DNA of 64,000 nt from Mercenaria mercenaria (GCF_021730395.1 NW_026461827.1:1-64000), one strand, 5' to 3'; counted from the stretch's first letter, positions 46,618 through 58,118 are shown. Program-made: numbers and translations. The notes: generated by a model from the sequence alone, not told the origin.

Positions 46618-49600
46618 GATAGTAAAGGCCTTTTATGAAAATAGAGGAAAAAACTCGCAAAGAATTGATTTTTGGTGTAAGCATTCTAAAAGACGTATGT
46701 AACAACATACTAAAAGTATAGAAAAGTATCATGGTGCAAAATGCATTTTTTGGGGTAAAACGTTAAAAAATATAATTGAAACTATGAATTTCTGGAATCG
46801 ACCCATAATAATTTCATTGTTTTTATTAAGAAAGCGAAATTTTGCATGTTAGTAGAGAATTATAACACAAAAAAATTAAGCTCAAGATTATTTTAAAAAA
46901 ATCAAGATGGCCGCCAAAATCCAAGATGGCCGCCATTAAATTTTCATTATACGGGAAAACCGTTTTAAGTATTTCAAAAACTTCAAATAGTGTGAAAAAT
47001 TACTAGCATCATAGAACATACATACATTTTATTTCAAAACGCACAAACTTCAGTCTTAAACAAATTCAAGATGGCTTCCCGATTCCAAAATGGCCTCCAT
47101 AGATCATTTAGGAATACATACACTGAATAGGAAAATGGCTCTAAAATGGTTTGACTGAAAATATTTTTCTTGCATCAAACATGATCCTCGCTTTTCTTCC
47201 GATTTTTATTCAGGACTGAGGATATTCTTCAAGAAAATGTAAGTTACAGACACTTAAAGTAGGTCCAGATGTGTTCTGCAGCCATTGGAAATATGACAAT
47301 TTTATCTAGAATAAAGAAGAACAGCAGCTATTTAGTGTGCTGTAACATACAAGGGCACAAAAATGAAATCTGGCCACATGGGAAAGGTTTTCTTTGACTA
47401 GAATTGATAGAAAATGACAGAATTATTGCAATTTTGCTTAAATATTGATACAACTCAAAAGATATCACATTTTTATTGTTTTAATTGTACAGTATTGTTT
47501 CTCAAAAACTGCACATTGGTATCCTAAATATTACTGATTTCTAGTAGTCAGAGGTAAAACCAACATATTTAACAGTTACTGCTTAAATGTGTAATTTGTA
47601 TACAGATCCGAGTAGAAAATTACAAAACAGGGCAAAAGTAGGCTACAGTTATGATAACTGATTGAAAATTATGTTGTGACAGCTATTTTTGCCAAAATTT
47701 GACGAGTTGTCATACGTTACTGAAATTACCATAAAACCTTAGACCCTGTTGGTATCAGACTATAACCTTGTGTTTTTACATGCATCTGGGTTGTTTGTAC
47801 ATTTCAAATGAAACTTGCACAATGTTAGAGAAACAAGTTTATCTTATAGGCATAAAGACACTAAATAGGCAAATGGCGCGAAAAATGGTAGTCGCATAAT
47901 GGCGGATTCATATAGTCCTCGATTTTATTTTTTGCTCTGTAGAACTATTTTCCTTATTTTCTTTTCAATTCTTGCTGAAATCACATGACAAATCTATACC
48001 TGACATGTTGGTAGCATTTTCATAATGAAATGATAACACTACAGTATTTGTCATGTATACTTAGACCATACACCACCCTCTACAATTTAAGGGTCTCATT
48101 CTTTAACTGATTTAAAAAATGTGTGTTTGACTGAAAATATTTTTTCAGCATCAAACATGACTCATGCTTTTTTTCTTTTTCTTTATATTTAGTATTTGAC
48201 AATATTCTGCAAAACAATGTGAGTTATAAAAATTTAAAATAGGTCCTGATGTGTGCTACAGTCATTGGAAATATATAAATTTTGTAAAGAATAAAGAAGA
48301 TCGGCTATGAAGTGTGTTATAACCTTTACCAAGAACATAAATTGATAACATTTACAAAAATATGCTTTGCAAAAGCAGAAGATCCTATATCATAACAACA
48401 CTTCCACCTAGCATATATATATCAATATTATGTATGTCAAATGTGAGTTATATGACCCAGGAGAGTGCCTATGCCTTTAGTATCTTAAACATTGTAACAG
48501 ACTAACTGAAAAACTATGTAGGATGTCCTTTGTTAAAACACGTAGAGCTAGTGAAACCATCAACCTCATATATATTTTTTTTTCTCTAACTATTTCGCCT
48601 AAATGATTTGTGTTCCAATATTTCATAAATAATTGCAGTTATCAGGGATACAAACTAGCTATTTTTATTTAGGGACCCAGACTGTCAAAAATAAATATTA
48701 AACATTAGGTATATAGGCATTTTCTCAAACAATTTAGGGGCCCAGCCCAATATCTATATAGCCATGGGCTACTGGGCCCCTGCTAATTTGTATCCCTGGT
48801 TATGAGCTAGATAATTTCAGGGATCAGGCAAAAATCACTCAATGTTTCAAACTAACAACCTTCAACTAATGATAGTCAGCTCAAACTTCTATAGGCTGGG
48901 GATGCTATATTTGACAGGTCTTTTTGTTGAAGTTCCCGTCAGACAATGTCTTTGAATGGACAACATACAAAAATAGAAAAAAATGGAAACTCCACAGGTT
49001 GCTCAACACAACAAACACGAAAATGTTGCAGGCTCGGTTTGATTGAGCCTGTTCATGGACGGTAGTGAAAATGCATGCTACCGTCCACGCCCTCTAGCCC
49101 CGGGTTGAGCAGAACTCAACATCTGCACATGCTAAAAGTACAAAAAAATAATTCAGAGACATCCACAGATGTGTTTTCACATAGATGTTCAGCCGATGTT
49201 CTCTTACTTGAAGTTGCAACTCGGTATGATTGCCCTGACTCTTGGATGCTCAGTGTTTATATGCTATAACATATAGCATTAAACCACCATATTGGTATGA
49301 ATGTTGAACCCCGTCTGTGAGCTGGAACTCTCTTACTGACTCAGAAGATTACCAAACCAAACGTCTCTGTCTCAACTTTCCAATGCTCAGCCTGTATTTG
49401 CTATCGTCTATCCCGTAAAGGTTTAATTTCTATGTGCTGGCCCTAAAGCTCGAAACCTAGTTACAATACTGCAACTCTTTTTTTAGTCTCAAATCTTCTT
49501 TTATGTAATTTATCTGCCATTTCACGTTAGCTGCAATTAATAGCTCATTTAAGGTACTTGAATAAATTATAAGTTGAATCCTCAATGTGTTTACATCAAT

Positions 49601-50867
49601 CGCTGGATAGAAAATGATTTCATTGTAATCTGTCTTATTAACTTACCAAGCAGAGGTGTATTTCTAATAAATTGTTGGTTCCCTTTTACTATTGTATATA
49701 ACATCATGTGTGATGATGAAATCAAGTTGTCACTGTAATTAACCACATACAACACACTAAATAGTTGTTTTTCTTTATTCTATATAAAATTCACGTATTT
49801 GCAATGGCCGCAGCACACACCAGGACCAATTTAAAATGTAAAATGTCTGCAACTTACATTTTCTTAAAGAATATTGTCAGTTCTGAATTAAGATATATAA
49901 AAAGTCAGGGTCATGTTTGATGCAGGAAAATATTTTCAGTCAACCACTCAAACTACAAAATTAGCTAACAATGATCGAGACTCCAGATTGTAGAGGTGGT
50001 GTATGATCTAAGTATACATGGCAAATTCTGTAATGTTATTATTTCATTATGAAAGTATAGATCTGTCATGTGATTTCAGCAAGAATTGAAAAGAAAATAA
50101 TGAAACAAAACCTGAGGACTATTTGAATCCGCCATTATGCAACTATCATCTATTTCGCGCCATTTTTCTATTTAGTGAAAACAGAACTGTAAACAATTTC
50201 AATGTAATTTTTCTCAAAAAGATGATTATCAGATAGGAAATGATCCTACTAAGAAAGATGGGAAATGATCCTACTAAGAAAACAAATAATTGTACTCATA
50301 CATGTTTTGTTAATTAATAAGGAAGTTTTGTAACCGCTGCTTAACGACAATTTCTACTGCTGAATGACTCAAAAAGTTTGTCTGTATACTTCACTATTGC
50401 CCCGTATTGAATCTTCTGGCAGTATGTTATCCATCTTAAGCTGCATATAACAATAATCAATTTATTGTATGTAAAAGCAATGATATGAGACAATTTGACA
50501 TAAAATCAATGATAATTCTGGTTTAAATGTCGATTTTTATGGCGGCCATATTGGATTTAGGACGCCATCTTGCTTTTTACAAAATTTCTAATTAATTTAT
50601 ATTTTGTACAATATAGTAACCTAATGTTGTGCCAAATTTGGATCTCTTAAGATGCATAATTCTTGTGCTATGGGTCGATTCCAGAAATCCACAGTTTCAT
50701 TTATTTTTTTAACATTTTTACCCCAAAATAGACATTTTGCATCATGATACTTTCCTATACTTTTAATATGTTGTTACATACATCCTGTAAAATACTTACA
50801 CAAAAAATCAATTCTTTGCGAGTTTTTTCTTTTATTTGGCATTTCAGCCATAAATGGCCTTTACTAT
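46618..50867. mobile_element. 4.25-kb foldback element with long inverted arms
   Basis: The ends ATAGTAAAGGCC and GGCCTTTACTAT are inverse. The arms continue through AAAAAACTCGCAAAGAATTG, AGTATCATGNTGCAAAATG and TCTGGAATCGACCCATA, and further through patches with AAGATGGCCGCC, ATCACATGACA and AAGAATAAAGAA. The left arm contains an internal duplication (47140-47350 and 48120-48310) with one inverted counterpart at 49740-49950. GACT flanks both ends. No transposase frame is visible, so it is non-autonomous. Confidence 0.7.
48643..48798. mobile_element. 156-bp TIR MITE nested in the foldback element
   Basis: The left end is CAGGGATACAAACTAGC and the right end GCTAATTTGTATCCCTG, flanked by GTTAT on both sides (48638-48642 and 48799-48803). 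The interior is GC-rich (GGGGCCCAGCCC, ACTGGGCCCC). CAGGG ends are common in hAT elements, although hAT duplications are usually 8 bp. Confidence 0.7.
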
Positions 50868-51045
50868 GACTATAATTTACGCTCTCATCAGTACTTTTTC
50901 TAACGAGTGTTTCACGTTTGACTGAAAACAACCAGTGAGACGGGGGCCCACTACCCAGGTGTATTCTTCCAGCCACAAACACCTGTTCAGTGCAATTCTT
51001 TGTCATTAATGTAAACACTTATGTATAGTTTGACGAGGGACAGAC
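50868..51045 (-). other. Left part of a duplicated coding-like segment
   Basis: On the minus strand the frame reads EQVFVAGRIHLGSGPPSHWL then FSVKRETLVRKSTDES. The plus-strand copy at 59.3 kb reads EQVFLVGRVIHVGLLSHWLF SVKREKVIRKRTDDS. Two diverged copies keep an open, similar peptide, so this may be an old exon or a coding remnant. I do not recognise the family. Confidence 0.45.
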
Positions 51046-51698
51046 GTTCTTGTATACAGTGCTTCAGGGTATAGCGGATAGCTAACTAATTTTTCCTGCA
51101 TTCCAGTTTAAAGAAATGAAAATAATACAGTGCTTTAGAGTATAGCGGATTTTAGTGTATAGAGGATAGATTGATAAATTTTATATTTAGGCTTGAATTA
51201 TTGTATAAATTTTCATATCATTCTTTTACTGGCATGCAAACACATATTCTAACATACATTTTAAATATTTGCTTGTTGTGTTATTTTTCGTATGTCATCA
51301 AATGTAAAATAAATCTATCCCCTATAGACTAAATTGGTGTATATGTAAAAAACGTCAGTGAATGAAAAGTATTTGATAGAAATTTAAAAAGCTGAATGTT
51401 TTTGAAAAGAGAATACATTATTATTCTGATTTATATTAAAGAAATCTTGGAAAGCTTGTTAAGATGTGGATTTTAAACTAATAATGTAAAAAATGACCAA
51501 AGCTATCCTGTACACCCTAAATCAGCTCATTAATAATGTAAACAATGGCGTGGGGAGAAAAAACATATGAATTTCTATGAAAAGCTGAATGTTTTAAAAA
51601 GAATAGATGTTTTCTGTCTGATATACTGAATAAAAACTACTATTTTCATTTCTTTGAATTGGAATGCAGGAAAAATTAGTTAGCTATCCACTATACCC

Positions 51699-52120
51699 AA
51701 TCTGACTAAAGTACATCTCCTATTACGCTACGCATAGGATCTGACAACGAGCTATTGATGGCCTCGTTCTGACAACCCTTCCGCTAGCCAATCAAAAGTT
51801 AACTTACAACATTCTGCAAGCTTTAAAAAGCCTTGGTATTTGATATCAACTATTTTTATGTCGAAAGATGTCAGATAGCCGTTTAGCTCAGTCGGTAGCG
51901 CACTTGCTCTGTAAGCGAGAGGTCCCGGGTTCGAGCCCTGGATTTACTGCATTTTTTTCTTACTCTTTGACATTCGAACAAGTTGTCTGATTGGTTCAAA
52001 CAAAAATAGATTTGCGAAAATAAAGATAGCAATCTTGGAAATCCAAAATATACAGAAGACGAATGTGAATGGGTCGTTCTCAGATCTTCGTTTAGAAGAT
52101 CAAGTACTTTAGTCAGATTG
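51699..52120. mobile_element. TIR element inside the mariner-type MITE
   Basis: The left end is AATCTGACTAAAGTAC and the right end GTACTTTAGTCAGATT. It is flanked by an 11-bp direct repeat, CCACTATACCC (51688-51698 and 52121-52131). A duplication of 9-11 bp suggests a Mutator-like element. Its 422-bp interior carries a tRNA-like sequence and no protein frame. Confidence 0.75.
51877..51950 (+). pseudogene. tRNA-Thr(UGU)-like sequence
   Basis: TAGCTCAGTCGGTAGCGC gives a D arm with one mismatch. CTTGC-TCTGTAA-GCGAG forms a perfect anticodon arm with anticodon TGT. CCGGG-TTCGAGC-CCTGG forms a T arm with one wobble. The acceptor stem pairs poorly (AGCCGTT against ATTTACT). A T7 pol III terminator follows at about 51952. 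It is probably a tRNA pseudogene or the head of a SINE, carried inside a TIR element. Confidence 0.6.
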
Positions 52121-52143
52121 CCACTATACCCTAAAGCACTGTA

Positions 52144-52387
52144 GTGTTTTTTTTTTTCAGTATATCAGACAGAAAACATCTATGCTTCTTAAAACATTCA
52201 GCTTTTAATAGAAATTCATGTGTATTTTCTCTCCATGCCCTTGTTTACATAATTATGTGCCGATTTAGGGTGTACAGTATAGCTTTGGTCATTTTTTCCA
52301 TTATTAGTTTAAAATCCACATCTTAACAAACTTTCCAAAATTGATTTACTATAAATCAGAATAATAATGTATTCTCTTTTCAAAAGG
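52144..52387. mobile_element. Partial inverted copy of the mariner-type MITE
   Basis: TATATCAGACAGAAAACATC, TTAGGGTGTACAG and TTTAAAATCCACATCTTAAC are the reverse complement of 51412-51620. Terminal repeats are missing. Confidence 0.7.
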
Positions 52388-53140
52388 CAGTGGCTACGTA
52401 GCCGGTTCCGGCTCTATGAAACATGTAAGTAAAGGTAGCCAGCTTTAATAAACTGTATCTGTAAGGCATAAAGGATTATAAGGATCATTATAATAGTTAA
52501 ATGAAATATATTTCTTGTGATTTATTATCTATTATTTGTGTTAAATACCTGTTTATTTTGCCGTATTTATGCACACGTTTGCCGTATTTACGCACTCATA
52601 TCATATCAATGAACATTTTATTATGTTAGAATGTACTGGATACATATTTGAGATACAGTGATTCAATATCAAAAGAAAACAAAACAAACAGTTAAGAAAA
52701 GATAAAACAAAGAGCATCACCGTACATAAAATGATGCGGCTCTACTGAACTTAACGGCATTTGATAATTTCCTATGCCTTTTTAAAGTGAAAATTTTAAG
52801 TAATCATCTCTTTCGCTCTTCTGTATGCGTCTTTAATTAATTAACTAATTACTTATTAACTTCTTCGCCGATTTGTCTATAATCTTGATTGGATGTAATT
52901 GTTTGTTTGAACATTTATTCTAAGGTAGCGTGATAAATGTGTAATGTAAAATTACATGTACATATCAAAAGACTAAATTCTAAAGGATTCGCCAACAATT
53001 AAAATCATCTATCATTTTTTCTTTTTTTTTTCTGTTTTTTTTTTTCAATTTATAAAATACAAAAATTCATTAGCCCCCTATACCCCAAGTGACTTAAACA
53101 CACCGAAGTTGCATGCAACCATTTTTGCAAAAAAATAATA
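52388..53140. other. AT-rich sequence, nothing recognised
   Basis: T-rich runs lie at 53020-53045. No exon seen. Confidence 0.45.
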
Positions 53141-54400
53141 TTTTCTCAATATATAGACCCAAAACTGCACCAGAGGCCACCATTTCATTCCTGCATTTCA
53201 AAATTTCCAGGAGGGGAGATGCTCCCGAGCCCATAACAGGAGGGAAATATTCCCTCTATACCTCAACATACAGACAGAAAAATGCACTAGAGGCCATTAT
53301 TATGTCTCCCACACCACTTTGTGATGGGAGACACATTGATTTACTCCTGTCTGTCCGTCTGTCGGTCACAAATCTTGTCTACACTAAGTCGAACAGTTCT
53401 CATCCGATCTTCACCAAACTTGAAAAAAATGTGTTTGCCAATAAGTCCTCAGCCAAGTTTGATAACTAGCCAAGTCAGCCCAGGCACTTTGGAAGTATGG
53501 CCCTTGAAACATTGGTTTTTGATAAACAAAGCACTGAAAGTCGGATTGGATTGTATTTGATAATCAAAGCACTGGAAGTCTGATTGGGTTGTATCAAAGC
53601 TCTGAAAGTCTGACTGACTTGTTTTTGATAATTAGAGCACTGGAAGTCTGATTGGGAATTAAGAATATATATGGAGTAGGGTTTAGGCTTGAACATTTCT
53701 CGTCCAATCTTATACTTCTATTCAGATGATTTGGCAGTCATGGGAGACATGCGCTTTTCTCAAATGCAGCTCTAGTTTCATACCTAAATAGGAAGGAGGT
53801 ATTATACCAAACAGGAAGGAGTTATACCCTCCTGTACCTCAAAATTTAGACCCAGAAATGCACAAGAGGCAACCATTTCATACCTAAATTACAGAAATAT
53901 CCAGAGGAGAGCCCCTCCTCCTCTCCTCACTTGAGTCTCACTAACAGGAGGGAGGGCTAACCTCTTGTACCTCAAAATTCAAAGCCAAAAATGCACAAGA
54001 AGCCAGTATTTCATAACTATATTTAAAATATTTCTAGGGGGAAACCCTCTGAACCCCTTTTCTACCTTTATATCCCCTTCTCTACCTTTACATTTAAACC
54101 CAATTGCATCTGAGGCCACCATTTCATACCTATATTAAAAAAGAAAATCCAGGGAGAGATCCACCTGACCCCCTTAACAGAAGGAATGTATCCCATCATA
54201 AACGTCAAAGTTGTGACCCAAAAAGGCACTAGAGGCTTCCATATTATACCTATATTCCAGAGGGACACTCCCCTGACCAACCTAACAGGAGGTTGGGACC
54301 CTCTCATTACCTGAAAATTTAGACAAAAAATATGCATCAGAGGCTGTCATTTCATACATATATTACAAAATTTTCCAGGAACACACCATACTGACACTCA
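53141..54400 (+). repeat. Tandem array of ~120-bp GAGGCCACCATTTCATACC units
   Basis: About seven diverged units with the shared phrases GACCCAAAAATGCAC, GAGGCCACCATTTCATACC, TTTCCAGG and AACAGGAGGG, at spacing of roughly 112-130 bp. The array is interrupted by a pearl-like element at 53302-53776. Confidence 0.75.
53302..53776 (+). mobile_element. Pearl-like element P7 inserted in tandem array
   Basis: The 5' hairpin ATGTCTCCCAC...GTGATGGGAGACAC is followed by CTGTCTGTCCGTCTGTCGG, short internal repeats around GCACTGGAAGTCTGATTGG, a second GGGAGACAT, and the end CAGCTCTAG. Confidence 0.7.
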
Positions 54401-54593
54401 AAACTTCACATCAGGTGTATGGCATCATTTTTGATGTTAGTTTCATGTGACTGTGTTGTTGTGTTTATCATGTTCTTTAATTGTGACATTTTGTTTTACT
54501 CAAGCTAAAGAGCAAATTTATACAATTGATAATTGTGGAAGTGTAGATTTTTATGTAATAAAAAGACTTTTTGACCTGTATCAGGAAGCATGC
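54401..54593. other. AT-rich flank, nothing recognised
   Basis: Short spacer before the SINE. Confidence 0.4.
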
Positions 54594-54609
54594 ACATGTT
54601 CATTTGCAG

Positions 54610-54891
54610 CCTGCCAGCTTAGCTCAGTAGGTAAGAGCGTTGGTCTACGGATCGCGGGGTCGCGAGTTCGATCCTCGGGCGGGACTTATGTTCTCCATGA
54701 CTATCTGATAACCGACATTGTGTCTGCAATCATTAGTCCTCCACCTCTGATTCATGTGGGAGAGTTGGGAGTTACTTGCAGAGGACGAGTTTGTACTGGT
54801 ACAGAATCCAGGAACACTGGTTAGGTTAACTGCCTGCCATTACATGACTGAAATACTGTTGAAAAACGGTGTTTAACCCAAAACAAACAAA
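54610..54891 (+). mobile_element. tRNA-Arg(ACG)-like SINE, copy A3, full length
   Basis: TTAGCTCAGTAGGTAAGAGC (A box), GTCTACGGATC (Arg ACG loop), GAGTTCGATCC (B box), the family body and an AAAACAAACAAA tail. It is flanked by a perfect 16-bp target duplication ACATGTTCATTTGCAG (54594-54609 and 54892-54907), so the boundaries are certain. Confidence 0.95.
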
Positions 54892-54907
54892 ACATGTTCA
54901 TTTGCAG

Positions 54908-54985
54908 AATAGTATTGTGCTCCTGCTGCATACATTATTTATGCTGCAGAACTGGTGCATATTTCTTGATGAAAATCAAGTAACT
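54908..54985. mobile_element. Possible third H1 hairpin MITE, decayed
   Basis: AGTATTGTGCTCCTGC...GCAGAACTGGTGCATATTTC followed by TTGATGAAAATCAAGTAA resembles the right half of the H1 copies. The SINE appears to have landed beside or within it. Confidence 0.35.
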
Positions 54986-56310
54986 AAACACAGACATATT
55001 CAAATACCTTAGACCTTAGAGGCTCATAATGCCTATATTCTATAAAATATGCAAATATCTTGTACTTTAAGGCATCGTCACAGTCACAATTCAGTATCAG
55101 TTCATATTTTCAGGCCGAGTATTTTTCTCTTGAAAATTGTACTAAAGCCTTAACAGCTGGTCAAATTATCATCAACATAAGAAGCATATGATGATTTATA
55201 GTACATATGCCCCTTGTAAAATATTTGAGTCTCGTTTAGACCGAAAATTTACCCCAAAATATTGAAATTTTATGTGCAGTAGAACTCCAATATAAAAAAT
55301 ATTACAAAGACAAAATTTAGTTAATTTCATAGTCAATATGTATACTGCAAACTCCTACGGATTTTTGTCGAAATTGTTCCTGGTTATTGCACTAGACATA
55401 AAAAGACAACCCCATGTAAATTTAATTTAGAATGTTGTTTGTACATGCATTACTGACCACAGGTAGCCAGGTAAACCTATACATAATCCTATAATATCAC
55501 CTGTTTATATACATGTAAATTATATGTAAACAGATAACACAAATTGGATAAATTGATGGTGTTGGGATTTTTGTGTATAATTCAGTAATCAGGTAAAATT
55601 TCAAAATAATTTCTGAAGACTTTATTCTTCATGGTCTGCTTTACAATTGGCTGTAATTATCTTTGAAATGTATTGAATATATATTGAGTTTGACTGCAGA
55701 TAAAATTGCAAAATTTTGTCATAGAAAAATATCGAATAAAGGCATAATACAGGTAGTAAAATGCACATCCTTCAATTTGCATATGTTCACATAGATATTT
55801 AAAACATAATTATGACAAATTTATTGACTTTATTGTTACCACTTTGTCATCTTTTATTTTTATGAAAATTTCCATGTAAAATTTTGAGTCAAATGGCTGC
55901 CACTGTAGGCGATTCCTTAAAGACACTCAGTGTCTACATACTGAAAAATATTCAAGTACCTTGAACCAGTCAAGCACTTATTGTCCATTTACTGTAAACT
56001 ACTGAAATAACTTTGACCATAAAATCTCTCAGTGCCTATATTCAGTAAAGTATGTAAATATTTTGGACCAGTCAAGCTTCTATTGTCCATTTACTGCAAA
56101 ATAATGAAATAAGTTTGACCGTAAAGGCTCCCAGTGCCTATATTCAGTAAAATATTCAAGTACCTTTGACCAGTCAAGCTCTTATTGTCCATTTACTGTA
56201 AAATACTGAAATAACATTGAATGCTAAAACTCTCCTGCATTAAGTAAAATATGCAAATATCTTGGACCAAGTCAAGCTCTTATTGTCTTTTTATTGTAAA
56301 ATACTTTTAA
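54985..56310 (+). repeat. Tandem ~101-bp units flanking the TTAA element
   Basis: Units with CAGTGCCTATATTCAGTAAA, GACCAGTCAAGCTCTTATTG and TCCATTTACTGTAAAATAC recur at about 101-bp spacing between 55921 and 56310. A partial unit lies left of the TTAA element at 54985-55066, so the element probably inserted into this array. Confidence 0.75.
55067..55920 (+). mobile_element. 854-bp TTAA-bounded element, copy 1 (uninterrupted)
   Basis: It begins TTAAGGCATCG and ends GCGATTCCTTAA. It contains GTATCAGTTCATATTTTCAG, AGTTTGACTGCAGATAAAAT and other blocks shared base for base with copy 2. The TTAA at each end suggests piggyBac-type targeting. No frame. It carries the uninterrupted version of the hAT insertion site (GCAGTAGAACTCC). 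Confidence 0.8.
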
Positions 56311-56453
56311 ATAATTTAAAATGTATTTTTGTAGTAGTACATTTTTATTTCTACATATTATATGATTTTTTTTTGGACATTTTTGTGAGGAAAACAAGTC
56401 AATGAAAGAACAGAAAAAAATAAATGGATACATGTATGCTTAAAAATATTGAA

Positions 56454-57766
56454 TTAAGGCATCGCCACATTCACAACTCGGTATCAGTTCATATTTTCAG
56501 GCCGAGTATTTTTCTCTTGAAAATTGCACTAAAGCCTTAACAGCTGGTCAAATTATCATCAACATAAGAAGCATATGATGATTTATAGTATATATGCCGC
56601 TTATAAAATATCTGAGTCTCGTTTAGACCGAAAATTTACCCCAAAATATTGAAATTTTATGTGCAGTAGAACTAGGGCTGTCATTGATTGGGTCTTAGGC
56701 GTATCGGTGATACCGATATATCAGAAGACAAATATCGACGATACATCGATATATTGATTATTAAGTTAGATTAACGACCTATTTGTTCATATGCATACTA
56801 TATACCTTCCTGTAAATGCTATTTGTAGTTTTATTGCCTACTTTCCATATTTCTGTTTGATTGTGTTGTATTTGTATTTATGAAATAAAAGAAATACATA
56901 AAAATTAATAACATCTTTCATTTTTATTTTGCCTTCACTCCTTTTTTTGCATTTATCCAAATTTACAACTTTGTGAACTTTAATTGTTTTTTAGGGTCTG
57001 AGTGTTTATTTGGGTAGTTTTTTCTGTCTGTAAAATATTGATTTTTGAAAATGGGAATCGATAATCGATCGACAAAAAAATATCGTTGTTACATCGATAT
57101 CGTTTCTATCGATGACAGCCCTAAGTAGAACTCCAAAATAAAAAATATTACAAAGACAAAATTTAGTTAATTTCCTAGTACAATATGTATACTGCAAACT
57201 CCTACGGATTTTTGTCGAAATTATTCCTGGTTATTGCATCAGACACAAAAAGACAACCCCTGTAAATTTAATTTAAAATGTTGTTTGTACATGCATTACT
57301 GACCACAGGTAGCCAGGTAAACCTATACATAATCCTATAATATCACCTGTTTATATACATGTAAATTATGTGTGAACAGATAACACAAATTGGATAAATT
57401 GATGGTGTTGGGATTTTTGTGTATAATTCAGTAATCAGGTAAAATTTCAAAATAATTTCTAAAGACTTTATTCTTCACGGTCTGCTTTACAATTGGCTGC
57501 AATTATCTTTGAAATGTATTGAATATATATCGAGTTTGACTGCAGATAAAATTGCAAAATTTTGTCAGAGAAAAAAATCGAATAAAGGCATAATACAGGT
57601 AGTGAAATGCACATCCTTCAATTTGCATATGTTCACATAGATATTTAAAACATAATTATGACAAATTTATTGACTTTATTGTTACCACTTAGTCATCTTT
57701 TATTTTTATGAAAATTTGCATGTAAAATTTTGAGTCAAATGGCTGCCACTGTAGGCGATGCCTTAA
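56454..57766 (+). mobile_element. 854-bp TTAA-bounded element, copy 2 (split by hAT MITE)
   Basis: It begins TTAAGGCATCGCCA and ends GGCGATGCCTTAA, so the terminal repeat is at least TTAAGGCATCGCC. Subtracting the 451-bp insertion and its 8-bp duplication leaves 854 bp, the same length as copy 1. Confidence 0.85.
56673..57123. mobile_element. hAT-type MITE with perfect 8-bp duplication
   Basis: The termini TAGGGCTGTCA and TGACAGCCCTA are exact inverses, flanked by AGTAGAAC at 56665-56672 and 57124-57131. An 8-bp duplication and TAGGG ends are typical of hAT elements. Subterminal ATCGATAT-rich segments are mirrored. No transposase frame. Confidence 0.92.
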
Positions 57767-57968
57767 TAGTCATTTGAATAAACATCTTTGTTATGAATTA
57801 TCTCCAGTAAATTATTTGTTATCATTTAGTTACGACCTTGTTGCTCTAAGTTTTTGACAAAATTTCCACACATTTCAGTGCAACATGGTCGTAACTGGAA
57901 AACTTTCAAATAACTCCTTAGTGAACATTTTTTATCATTTTTTCCCATAGTATTGTAGTTATTACTGT

Positions 57969-58118
57969 TATAACAGTAGCTTGATCTGGGATGCAGTATT
58001 CAGCTTGAGTGGATTTTGCCAGATCGGATCTCACGAGGCGCGCAAGCGCCGAGTGTGATCCGACCTTGCAAAATCCACAAGAGCCGAATACAAAGTCCCA
58101 GATCTTGCTACTGTTATA
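57969..58118. mobile_element. 150-bp hairpin MITE
   Basis: TATAACAGTAGC at the left and GCTACTGTTATA at the right are exact inverses. The palindrome runs almost to the centre (GGATTTTGCCAGATCGGATC against GATCCGACCTTGCAAAATCC) with loop GCGCGCAAGCGC. Confidence 0.85.

Larger units (their letters stand above)
51057..52141. mobile_element. Mariner-type MITE, TA duplication, with nested insertion
   Basis: The left end is CAGTGCTTCAGGGTATAG and the right end CTATACCCTAAAGCACTG, with TA at 51055-51056 and 52142-52143. Terminal repeats extend about 65 bp (GGATAGCTAACTAATTTTTC...). Near the right end the element is split by a second element at 51699-52120. Without that and its duplication it is about 652 bp. 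No frame. Confidence 0.75.

Noticed and set aside
51878-51950. Functional tRNA-Thr gene
   Set aside because: The anticodon and T arms are good but the acceptor stem has several mismatches and the sequence lies inside a TIR element, so pseudogene or SINE head is more likely.
54447-54824. 125-codon open frame
   Set aside because: Most of it runs through the tRNA-Arg-like SINE; the similar frame at 38454 is the same SINE.
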